A stretch of 19,797 bases of DNA, taken from positions 1 to 19,797 of the forward strand of contig CANDJN010000036.1 of assembly GCA_947385085.1 (NCBI GenBank), written 5' to 3'. The notes beneath the pieces were generated by a model. That model had not been told where the DNA came from. It was given only the letters and a program-made list of their open reading frames with translations, and made no database searches. Origin of the DNA: an uncultured Erysipelotrichaceae bacterium (GTDB taxonomy: Bacteria; Bacillota_I; Bacilli_A; Erysipelotrichales; Erysipelotrichaceae). Within the stretch, counting starts at the first letter, position 1. Every line of letters starts with the position of its first letter. Made by a program: the position numbers and the translations under genes. Of the stretch, positions 13,297-19,797 are shown piece by piece.

Positions 13297-15873
13297 ATGA
13301 GCTATCGCAAAAATACGTATGAGGTTTTAAAAGAACTGAACAGCGATCCCAATAAAGGTCTGAGCGCTCAGGAAGCATCACGCAGACGGATGTCGATGGG
13401 CACCAACGAACTGAAAAAGCAAAAGAAAAAGTCAATGCTTGGATTGTTTTTGGAACAGTTTCATGATCCCATGGTCGTAATTTTGATCGTCGGTGCCATC
13501 GTATCGATCTTTTTAAATGAGTGGATTGACGCATTAATCATTCTGTTTGTCATTGTGATGAATGCGATCATCGGCGTTATACAGGAGTATAAGGCAGAGA
13601 AAGCCATTGATGCGCTGGAAAAGCTGGCTTCTCCCAAGGCATTAGTGGTGCACGGCGGTTATTTGAAGGAAGTAGATGCGGCTTCTCTAGTGGTAGGAGA
13701 CGTTGTCGATCTGGAGGTGGGGCGTTATATTCCGGCCGATATGCGTCTGTTAGCGAGTCGCAATTTAAAGGTGGAGGAAAGCACCTTGACCGGTGAGAGT
13801 GAGCCGGTGGAGAAGGATGCGGATCTTGTATACAACGAGGAAATGCCGATTGCCGATCAGCGCAATATGGTCTTCATGTCAACCTATGTTACATATGGGA
13901 AAGCGAGAGGAATTGTCGTAGCGACCGGAATGGATACACAGGTGGGGAAGATCGCAGCGATGCTAAGTGAGGAAAAAGAGGAAATGACGCCCTTACAGGT
14001 TCGCTTGGCGCATTTTTCCAAGGTGCTGGGCATTATATGCTTAAGCGTTTGTATTGCGATGTTTGCGGTAGCGATGCTGCAGGGCAGAAATTTGTTTGAT
14101 ATGCTGCTGCTGTCAATTTCCTTGGCGGTTGCGGCGATTCCGGAGGGCTTGCCGGCAGTGGTGACGATCGTATTGGCGATGGGAGTTCAGCTGATGTCCA
14201 AAAACAATGCGATCGTGCGTAAGCTGCATGCGGTGGAAACGTTAGGATCGGTGAGCGTCATATGCAGCGATAAGACGGGCACGTTGACGCAAAACAAGAT
14301 GCATGTCGCAACGACCTGGTGCTACGATGGCTTTGATCAGTGTGATCGGGAAATGCTGAATGGCATGGTGCTCTGTAACAATACGGTTGTGCAGAAAGGA
14401 GAGCTGCTGGGAGAGCCGACGGAAAGCGCCTTGGTGGAATATGGGATCAGGCAGGGCGTAGATAAAAACGATATAGAGCTGCGCTATGTGCGCATTAACG
14501 AGCTGCCCTTTGATTCTAACCGTAAGAAGATGACGACGATTCACCAGTGCTCCAGTACGTATTATGCTTATACGAAGGGCGCATTGGAACGGGTAGTGGA
14601 ATGCTGTACGCATATGAAAAAAGGAACGCAGATCGTTCGCCTGACTCCCTATGAAAAACAGCGCATAAGCGAAGCGGCACGCAAAATGTCAGAATCGGCA
14701 TTGCGGGTGTTGGCAGTTGCCTATCGCAAGCTAAATGATCCTCATCAAAGCGTGGAACGGGAAATGACATTCGTCGGTTTGGTAGGTCTGATTGATCCAC
14801 CTCGTCAAGAGGTCAAGGAATCGATCACACAGTGTCGTGATGCCGGCATTGAGGTGGTTATGATCACCGGTGATCATCCGTTGACCGCCCTGGCGATTGC
14901 CCGACAGTTAGGCATTGCAAAACGTGAGGATCAAGTCATGACGGGACGTGATTTGGATGAGATTGACGATGCCCAACTAATGGAAAAGGCCGGTTCCATC
15001 CGTGTCTTTGCCCGTGTCACACCGGAACATAAGGTACGCATCGTATCAGCCTTCAAGCAGCGCAGACAAGTCGTAGCGATGAGCGGTGATGGGGTCAATG
15101 ATGCACCATCCTTGAAAAAAGCGGATATTGGCATTGCCATGGGTAAAAATGGAACTGATGTATGTAAACAGGCTAGTGATATGATTCTTGCGGATGATAA
15201 CTTTGCGACAATTGTAAAAGCCGTAGAAGAAGGACGCAATATCTATGCCAACATTAAAAAGGCAATCCTATATTTGTTAAGCTGTAATCTTGGTGAAATC
15301 ATGGCGCTCTTTTTAGCCATTGTGCTCATGCCGAATGTGGTATCTACATTGAGCGCGATTCAAATATTATGGGTGAATTTAATTACCGATGCATTTCCGG
15401 CACTGGCATTGGGAGTGGATCCCAAGGATCAGTATATCATGAAGGAACACCCAAGGGATGCCAAGGAAAGCCTATTTGCGCATGGTGGCTTGTTATTTAC
15501 CGTATTGAATGGAATGTTAATTGGCACGATTACGCTGGTCGCTTTCCGCTATGGCCTTAACACTTCGGAAGCGATGGCACAGACGATGGCATTCATGGTC
15601 TTATCCATTTCGCAATTATTCCATGCCTTGAATTTACGCTCACGAACCCATTCAATTTTCCAAGTGGGCATATGCAAGAATAAATGGCTGATTCTAACAA
15701 TCTGTTTCTCGATTGGCTTGCAGTTTTTGGTATCACAGTTACCGCTGTTTCAGTTATTGTTAAAGACGGTGGCATTACCTTTTGAGGCATGGTTCATCGT
15801 ATTTGGCTTATCGCTATTGGTGATTGTGGTGAATGAGTGCAGTAAATGGTTTGCCAAAGAATCAGACTGTTAA
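13297..15873 (+). CDS. P-type calcium-transporting ATPase (type IIA, SERCA/PMR1-like)
   Basis: This membrane pump of 858 residues probably exports Ca2+ using ATP. It has an N-terminal actuator segment, paired helices at about 55-95, TGES (165-168), helices 3-4 with PEGLP (282-286) and the phosphorylation motif DKTGTLT (325-331, D325). The hinge motif is SGDGVNDAP (596-604), with serine in place of the usual first threonine. Six C-terminal helices follow. Ion ligands seen in calcium pumps are present: E283, the helix 5 motif CNLGEI, and the helix 6 motif WVNLITDAFPA. The helix 8 position that is Glu in SERCA appears to be Gln (SISQLFHALN), as in pumps with one calcium site. The gene has its own promoter and no functional link to its neighbours is evident. 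Confidence 0.93.
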   Translation: MSYRKNTYEVLKELNSDPNKGLSAQEASRRRMSMGTNELKKQKKKSMLGLFLEQFHDPMVVILIVGAIVSIFLNEWIDALIILFVIVMNAIIGVIQEYKAEKAIDALEKLASPKALVVHGGYLKEVDAASLVVGDVVDLEVGRYIPADMRLLASRNLKVEESTLTGESEPVEKDADLVYNEEMPIADQRNMVFMSTYVTYGKARGIVVATGMDTQVGKIAAMLSEEKEEMTPLQVRLAHFSKVLGIICLSVCIAMFAVAMLQGRNLFDMLLLSISLAVAAIPEGLPAVVTIVLAMGVQLMSKNNAIVRKLHAVETLGSVSVICSDKTGTLTQNKMHVATTWCYDGFDQCDREMLNGMVLCNNTVVQKGELLGEPTESALVEYGIRQGVDKNDIELRYVRINELPFDSNRKKMTTIHQCSSTYYAYTKGALERVVECCTHMKKGTQIVRLTPYEKQRISEAARKMSESALRVLAVAYRKLNDPHQSVEREMTFVGLVGLIDPPRQEVKESITQCRDAGIEVVMITGDHPLTALAIARQLGIAKREDQVMTGRDLDEIDDAQLMEKAGSIRVFARVTPEHKVRIVSAFKQRRQVVAMSGDGVNDAPSLKKADIGIAMGKNGTDVCKQASDMILADDNFATIVKAVEEGRNIYANIKKAILYLLSCNLGEIMALFLAIVLMPNVVSTLSAIQILWVNLITDAFPALALGVDPKDQYIMKEHPRDAKESLFAHGGLLFTVLNGMLIGTITLVAFRYGLNTSEAMAQTMAFMVLSISQLFHALNLRSRTHSIFQVGICKNKWLILTICFSIGLQFLVSQLPLFQLLLKTVALPFEAWFIVFGLSLLVIVVNECSKWFAKESDC

Positions 15874-15885
15874 TATAACAACGTT

Positions 15886-15903
15886 TGTGGTAAAATATTA
15901 CCA
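15886..15903 (+). promoter_or_regulatory. uraA-operon promoter with a palindrome over the -10 box
   Basis: TGTGG (15886-15890) directly precedes TAAAAT (15891-15896), an extended -10 element without a good -35. The palindrome TGGTAA-AATA-TTACCA (15888-15903) covers the -10 box and the likely start of transcription. It is placed like a repressor operator, but the regulator is unknown. Confidence 0.5.
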
Positions 15904-15909
15904 ACGTAT

Positions 15910-15953
15910 GATCTATGAGAAAAGCAGGTCAAGCGATCTGCTTTTTCATGATC
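15910..15953 (+). terminator. Long leader hairpin before uraA: ATPase terminator or attenuator
   Basis: The core arms AAAAGCAGGTC (15920-15930) and GATCTGCTTTT (15935-15945) pair over 11 bp with one wobble around AAGC, followed by T 15946. Outer arms GATC/ATGA and TCAT/GATC extend the stem with two bulges, to about 19 pairs in total. It lies after the candidate uraA promoter and before the uraA ribosome site. It may end ATPase transcripts, attenuate uraA transcripts, or both. I do not see a PyrR-type binding-loop consensus. Confidence 0.65.
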
Positions 15954-15973
15954 CGATTAGAAAAGAGGTTGTT

Positions 15974-17281
15974 ATGAAGGATTTTAACAAAGCACAGCAA
16001 CAAGTTAAGGAAGTACAGGGAACTGAAATGATCTTGGATATTCATGATCGTCCCCAGCCGTTTCAATGGTGCCTGTTGTCATTTCAGCATGTGTTTGCCA
16101 TGTTTGGGGCTACAATTCTAGTGCCGATGATCACGGGCTTTCCTGTTTCCGTTGCGTTATTTGCCAGCGGTATCGGTACACTGATTTATACGGGGATTAC
16201 CCGCGGCAAGGTTCCGGTTTATCTCGGTTCTTCTTTTGCCTATATATCGGCAGTTCAATTAGCCGTTGCGGCACTGTCCGGGGATGTTTCAGCGGCACAG
16301 ACGGGGCTTATGCTGATAGGAATCATCTATGTGGTAGTGGCGCTGCTTATTCGTATTATCGGAAAGGATTGGATTGATTATTTACTGCCGCCGATTGTGA
16401 TCGGCCCGATGATTGCGGTCATCGGCTTGGGACTTGCGGCGAATGCCGTCAGCAATGCCGGCTTTGTGGTCGATGGAGACATTCGGCAGATGATTGTCGC
16501 ATTGTTTACGTTTTTGGTTGCGGCGTTTATCTCCACAAAAGCAAAGGGTTTTTTTAAGATCATCCCATTTTTATGCGCCATTTTGTTGGGATATCTCGTT
16601 TCATTGGCATTTGGCTTGGTGGATTTTACTGCAGTACAGGAAGCAAAGTGGTTCTCGCTGCCAGAGTTTATTTTACCGTTTGCGCTTGGTAATTTTGATA
16701 CGTACCGTTTTTACTTCGGACCGGAAACGTGGGCGATTTTACCGGTGGCTTTGGTAACGATTTCCGAGCATATCGGAGATCACACCGTTTTGGGCAAAAT
16801 CTGTGGACGCAATTTTTTAAAGGATCCCGGCTTAGATAAAACATTGATGGGTGATGGTTTCGCTACGGCTGTTTCCGCTTTCATTGGCGGTCCTGCCAAT
16901 ACGACGTATGGCGAGAATACCGGTGTGATCGGCATGACCCGTATCTCCAGTGTATATGTAACGGCAGGAGCAGCTGTGATTGCGATTGTGCTTTCCTGCA
17001 TTGGCAAGGTCTCTGCCTTTATTTCCACCATTCCTGCGTGTGTACTGGGTGGGATGAGCATTCTGCTTTACGGTGTGATCGCTTCGAATGGTTTGCGCGT
17101 GCTTGTTGAAAATCGGGTAGATTTTGGTAAGCAACGCAATCTGATCATTGCCAGTGCGATGCTGGTCATCGGCTTAGGCGGTGCCGTATTGCCGTTGGGG
17201 GGAGCTGCCACTTTGTCAGGAACTGCCTTATCGGCATTTGTCGGAATTGTATTAAACTTGATTTTACCAAAAAATGACTGA
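15974..17281 (+). CDS. uraA: Uracil permease (NCS2 family, UraA-like)
   Basis: This is a nucleobase:cation symporter in the cytoplasmic membrane. From ATG 15974, chosen for AAAGAGG (15962-15968), it has 435 residues with about 14 hydrophobic segments. Family markers are QHVFAMFGATILVP (38-51), VYLGSSFAYI (82-91), TISEHIGDHTVLG (262-274) with substrate-contact E265, GPANTTYGENTGVI (306-319) with E314, and the C-terminal Gly-rich helix. Uracil is the best substrate guess; xanthine or uric acid carriers of the same superfamily differ in these motifs. The gene overlaps the radical SAM gene by eight bases, so the two are cotranscribed, an unusual pairing. Confidence 0.9.
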   Translation: MKDFNKAQQQVKEVQGTEMILDIHDRPQPFQWCLLSFQHVFAMFGATILVPMITGFPVSVALFASGIGTLIYTGITRGKVPVYLGSSFAYISAVQLAVAALSGDVSAAQTGLMLIGIIYVVVALLIRIIGKDWIDYLLPPIVIGPMIAVIGLGLAANAVSNAGFVVDGDIRQMIVALFTFLVAAFISTKAKGFFKIIPFLCAILLGYLVSLAFGLVDFTAVQEAKWFSLPEFILPFALGNFDTYRFYFGPETWAILPVALVTISEHIGDHTVLGKICGRNFLKDPGLDKTLMGDGFATAVSAFIGGPANTTYGENTGVIGMTRISSVYVTAGAAVIAIVLSCIGKVSAFISTIPACVLGGMSILLYGVIASNGLRVLVENRVDFGKQRNLIIASAMLVIGLGGAVLPLGGAATLSGTALSAFVGIVLNLILPKND

Positions 17282-18122
17282 GAAACGCTTTCGTAAAATC
17301 TATATTGAAATCACCAATCGCTGCAATCTGCATTGTGATTTCTGCCTTGCCAGCAAGCGAAAAGGGCAGATTATGAGCGTGGCTTCCTTTTCTCACATTT
17401 TACGGGAAATTCACCCGTACAGCGATTATATTTATCTTCATGTACTAGGGGAGCCGCTTACTCATCCTCATTTGAATTTGCTATTGAAAGTGGCAAAACA
17501 AAGTGGTTTTCAGGTGAATATGACTACTAATGGTGTTCTTTTGCCGAAGCAACTTCCTTTTTTGCTTTCCACCCTTCGTCAATGTAATATTTCACTGCAT
17601 TCCTTTCCGCAACAGCCTCATTCCGATTCCTATGTGATGGATTGTCTGATGGCTGGCGATCAAATGGCTAAGCACGGCATTTATGTTTCCTATCGCTTTT
17701 GGAATCAGCATCAGGGTGATAGGGATAGCATCACTGCGGCGATGTTAAAACAGATAGAATCACATTATGATGTATCCTTAGCGCCCCGTGCTTCTGTGAA
17801 ATTAGCACCATATCGCTTTATTCATTTTGATCACCCTTTCCACTGGCCTTCTTTAAAAGAACCGGTGATTTCTATACAGGGACACTGTTATGGGTTGCGC
17901 TCACACTGTGCTATTTTGGTTGATGGCACCGTAGTCCCATGTTGCCTAGATGGGGAAGGAATCTGTACGTTAGGCAATGTTTTTAAAACATCGTTTGCGG
18001 ATATTATACAAAGTCCGAAAGCAACAGAAATGATGCAGGGTTTTCAACAGGGAAAGCTAGTGGAAGAACTATGTCGGCATTGCGATTTTCGAACTCGCTT
18101 TGATGAGGAGGAACTATGTTAA
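17274..18122 (+). CDS. Radical SAM/SPASM-type protein of unknown substrate
   Basis: The 282 residues begin with the radical SAM core IEITNRCNLHCDFC, giving cluster ligands C17, C21 and C24. GEP (59-61) and MTTNG (83-87) are also typical. The C-terminal third has a SPASM-like set of cysteines (C205, C212, C223, C224, C231, C267, C270), including VDGTVVPCCLD (216-226) and CRHCDFR (267-273), which should hold an auxiliary iron-sulfur cluster. SPASM enzymes modify peptides, proteins or tRNA-like substrates. No precursor peptide is visible nearby. The protein is rich in histidine. It overlaps uraA at its start and the acetyltransferase gene at its end. Confidence 0.85.
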   Translation: MTEKRFRKIYIEITNRCNLHCDFCLASKRKGQIMSVASFSHILREIHPYSDYIYLHVLGEPLTHPHLNLLLKVAKQSGFQVNMTTNGVLLPKQLPFLLSTLRQCNISLHSFPQQPHSDSYVMDCLMAGDQMAKHGIYVSYRFWNQHQGDRDSITAAMLKQIESHYDVSLAPRASVKLAPYRFIHFDHPFHWPSLKEPVISIQGHCYGLRSHCAILVDGTVVPCCLDGEGICTLGNVFKTSFADIIQSPKATEMMQGFQQGKLVEELCRHCDFRTRFDEEELC

Positions 18123-18643
18123 AACGATTGGACGAATCATGGTTCGACGCCATTTTTGATATTATGGAGGAAGCCTTTCCGTGGAGTGAACGGCGCACGA
18201 GGGAAGAACAACGAGCGTTGTTTTCCCTTATGGAATATGAGGTATATGGCTGGGTGGAAAAGGATACTTTGCTAGCATTTCTGGCCGCTTGGAATTTGGA
18301 TTCCATCCGTTTTGGCGAACATCTTGCGACCCGCAAAGATCAGCGCAATCATCATATCGGACAAAAGCTCTTTCAAGCCTATGAAGAATTAAGCAAGATT
18401 CCGCTTGTATTTGAAGTAGAATTGCCGGATCATGCTCTGGCAAGACGGCGAATTGGCTTTTATGAGCGCTTACAATACCATTATTACGGAGATGTGGAAT
18501 ATTATCAAGGAAGCTTTCATGAGATGGCAACACCACAGCCGCTTAGGCTAATGATGAAAAATCCTCATCTGAGCGATGGAGAAGTTAACAGGATTATTGA
18601 CTTGATCTATGAGCGTGTTTATCGTCAAGCACGTTTCTTCTAA
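18116..18643 (+). CDS. GNAT-family N-acetyltransferase
   Basis: This predicted acetyl-CoA-dependent acetyltransferase has 175 residues. The acceptor is unknown. The acetyl-CoA loop is QRNHHIGQKL (76-85), a variant of the R/QxxGxG motif with only the second glycine. It is followed by the helix KLFQAYEELS, then the strand and helix LVFEVELPDHALARRRIGFY, typical of motif B. An N-terminal FPWSERRTREE segment resembles other small GNATs. The ribosome site GAGGAGG (18104-18110) is strong and the start overlaps the radical SAM stop by seven bases. It is the last gene of the operon, so it may act on the same substrate as the radical SAM enzyme. Confidence 0.82.
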   Translation: MLKRLDESWFDAIFDIMEEAFPWSERRTREEQRALFSLMEYEVYGWVEKDTLLAFLAAWNLDSIRFGEHLATRKDQRNHHIGQKLFQAYEELSKIPLVFEVELPDHALARRRIGFYERLQYHYYGDVEYYQGSFHEMATPQPLRLMMKNPHLSDGEVNRIIDLIYERVYRQARFF

Positions 18644-18664
18644 AAAGCATGGAAATGCTTTTTT
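18642..18664 (+). terminator. Intrinsic terminator of the uraA-GNAT operon
   Basis: AAAAAGCAT (18642-18650), loop GGAA and ATGCTTTTT (18655-18663) form a perfect 9-bp stem with a T run. The left arm overlaps the stop codon. Confidence 0.9.
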
Positions 18665-18744
18665 ATTTGCCTTTTTTTCTAGGCCATCCATACAAGAATA
18701 ATCTCCCTTATCACATATACTGATGAAGAAAGGAGTGAAATTTC

Positions 18745-19272
18745 ATGTATACAAGCAGTGTATTACAACAGGGTGACATCGGCATTGCGGTCAACAAAAT
18801 GCAGGCGTATTTGAATTTGTTTCAAGAACGAGGCATGATTCAAACAAGAAATCTACAGGATGGCTTGTATGGCCCAAGAACGATAGCAGCCGTGAAAGAA
18901 TTCCAGCGTTATGTCGGATTGCCGCAGGATGGTATTATTGGAAGCAATACGTGGGATGCGATAGTCAATAAGCTGCGTGAATTGGGCATTGTCACCAATA
19001 TTCCAGTAGTGACCAATCGTTTCTTATTGTCTTCCGGTTCTACCGGTATAGCCGTGTTCAAAATGCAGGAATATTTGAATGAGATTGCGGCAGTAAATTC
19101 CTGTCTGCGGCCGATTCCGGTGGATGGTATGTATGGTCCGCGTACGACAACGGCGGTACAAATGTTCCAGTATTTGTATGATTTGACTATTGATGGAATC
19201 ATCGGAAGCAGAACTTGGGATGCGATTCTTAACGAGCGAAACAGTGTAACGACTCCGACTACGAATATGTAA
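18745..19272 (+). CDS. Tandem peptidoglycan-binding-domain protein without a signal peptide
   Basis: The 175 residues consist almost entirely of two peptidoglycan-binding (PG_binding_1-like) repeats, about 8-73 and 96-162. They share DGLYGPRT/DGMYGPRT and DGIIGSNTWDAI/DGIIGSRTWDAI. The repeats fold as three-helix wall-binding modules, usually attached to a hydrolase. No catalytic domain, signal peptide or transmembrane helix is present. ATG 18745 is supported by AAAGGAG (18729-18735). It is a single-gene unit with a strong terminator behind it. Location and role are uncertain: it could be released by a non-classical route or act on wall material in another compartment. Confidence 0.82.
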   Translation: MYTSSVLQQGDIGIAVNKMQAYLNLFQERGMIQTRNLQDGLYGPRTIAAVKEFQRYVGLPQDGIIGSNTWDAIVNKLRELGIVTNIPVVTNRFLLSSGSTGIAVFKMQEYLNEIAAVNSCLRPIPVDGMYGPRTTTAVQMFQYLYDLTIDGIIGSRTWDAILNERNSVTTPTTNM

Positions 19273-19285
19273 GCAATGCAAGCAG

Positions 19286-19313
19286 AAACAGGTGTGATTT
19301 CACACCTGTTTTT
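19286..19313 (+). terminator. Intrinsic terminator of the peptidoglycan-binding gene
   Basis: AAACAGGTGTG (19286-19296), loop ATTT and CACACCTGTTT (19301-19311) form a perfect 11-bp stem followed by TT. Confidence 0.92.
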
Positions 19314-19399
19314 AATTGGATGAATATGGAAAAACACAATGAATTAAGGGCTGAAATGATACTTAAGGTAAAAAATTATAAAAAAATTAGAAATAATCA

Positions 19400-19428
19400 T
19401 TGATATTTTATGATCTTTTTAGTATGAT
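19400..19428 (+). promoter_or_regulatory. Sigma-A-type promoter of the sigma-factor gene
   Basis: TTGATA (19400-19405), a 17-base spacer and TATGAT (19423-19428), preceded by an A/T-rich tract (about 19368-19396) that could act as an UP element. It fits housekeeping recognition; I see no ECF-type autoregulatory promoter here. Confidence 0.78.
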
Positions 19429-19450
19429 GAAAATACATGGAGGTGATGAT

Positions 19451-19797
19451 ATGGAATATAATCAGCAGAAGATCGAAGAATGGATTGTGCGAATGCGCGA
19501 TCACGATGAACTTGCATTTCAGGAATTCTATGAGGAATGGTTTCCGAAAGTATATTATATTGCCTTAGCCATCACCCATCATGATGCCGATGCAAAGGAT
19601 GCGGCACAGGAAACGATGATCGAAATACATAACTCGATTCATAATCTTCGTGATGTAAAATATTTTAAGCTGTGGCTGAATCGCATTGTTCTCAGCAAAT
19701 GCAATCGCATCTTTCGTAAACGCAAAGCCATTACTATGGATATGGAACAGCACGATGCATTGATGATGCAAGAGGAAGAGCGCGATGAATTTTTGCC
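19451..19797 (+). CDS. ECF-type RNA polymerase sigma factor (partial, N-terminal part)
   Basis: The frame opens at ATG 19451 after a near-perfect ribosome site GGAGGTGAT (19439-19447) and runs off the window after 115 codons. Residues about 22-92 match sigma-70 region 2: AFQEFYEEWFPKVYYIA, DADAKDAAQETMIEI (the usual D-AxDxxQExF pattern), then FKLWLNRIVLSKCNRIFRKRK. Region 4 would lie beyond the edge, as would any anti-sigma gene. It probably controls an alternative regulon, often linked to envelope stress in this family, but the target is not visible here. Confidence 0.85.
   Translation, partial: MEYNQQKIEEWIVRMRDHDELAFQEFYEEWFPKVYYIALAITHHDADAKDAAQETMIEIHNSIHNLRDVKYFKLWLNRIVLSKCNRIFRKRKAITMDMEQHDALMMQEEERDEFL

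Noticed and set aside
14242..14800. Reverse frames inside the Ca2+-ATPase gene
   Set aside because: They are shadows of the conserved P-type ATPase coding sequence.
15910..15953. PyrR-binding attenuator before uraA
   Set aside because: The hairpin is real, but the conserved PyrR binding-loop sequence is not seen, so I do not name the regulator.
18909..19337. 142-codon reverse frame across the peptidoglycan-binding gene and its terminator
   Set aside because: It runs through a strong hairpin, is antisense to a clear domain repeat and has no recognisable protein features.
19350..19400. Possible ECF-type autoregulatory promoter before the sigma gene
   Set aside because: No TGAAAC-like -35 with a matching CGT-type -10 is present, and a good housekeeping promoter explains expression.

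Overview
This 19.8 kb window is a low- to mid-GC Firmicutes chromosome segment. The conserved order rlmN-prpC-prkC-rsgA-rpe-thiN facing an opposite-strand rpmB is a classic Firmicutes arrangement. The lack of a visible spoVM between thiN and rpmB, the divergent FtsA sitting with FtsZ away from mraZ/mur genes, and the dockerin and cadherin-like surface proteins suggest an Erysipelotrichia-type gut bacterium. The taxon is inference only.

Layout. Bases 2-67 are the tail of an upstream membrane protein, followed by a terminator. Bases 233-5874 form a tight + strand operon: RlmN (rRNA/tRNA adenine C2-methylation), the PP2C phosphatase PrpC and PASTA kinase PrkC (a reversible Ser/Thr phosphorylation switch that senses cell-wall fragments), RsgA (30S maturation GTPase), Rpe (pentose phosphate epimerase) and ThiN (thiamine pyrophosphokinase). 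It ends at a strong terminator. rpmB (ribosomal protein L28) lies alone on the - strand with its own promoter and terminator. Bases 6229-6570 look like a decayed gene.

The middle is a cell-surface and division block. A secreted glucosaminidase with an SH3-like region and a C-terminal dockerin is followed by a single-pass membrane protein with a cadherin-like domain and an acidic cytoplasmic tail. Next come a new promoter, an FtsA homologue whose nucleotide-binding motifs are badly degraded, FtsZ, and an unrecognised 150-residue protein, then a terminator.

The last part holds a P-type Ca2+-ATPase under its own promoter. Then comes an overlapping operon of uracil permease, a radical SAM/SPASM protein and a GNAT acetyltransferase, preceded by a palindrome over the -10 box and a long leader hairpin. 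A tandem peptidoglycan-binding-domain protein without a signal peptide follows, and finally the start of an ECF-type sigma factor that runs off the window.

Most material here is housekeeping. The parts that deserve a second look are the dockerin glucosaminidase/cadherin membrane pair next to ftsAZ, the degenerate FtsA with its unknown partner gene, the gene relic, and the regulated leader of the uraA-radical SAM-GNAT operon. I see no mobile element, CRISPR array, tRNA or rRNA gene.
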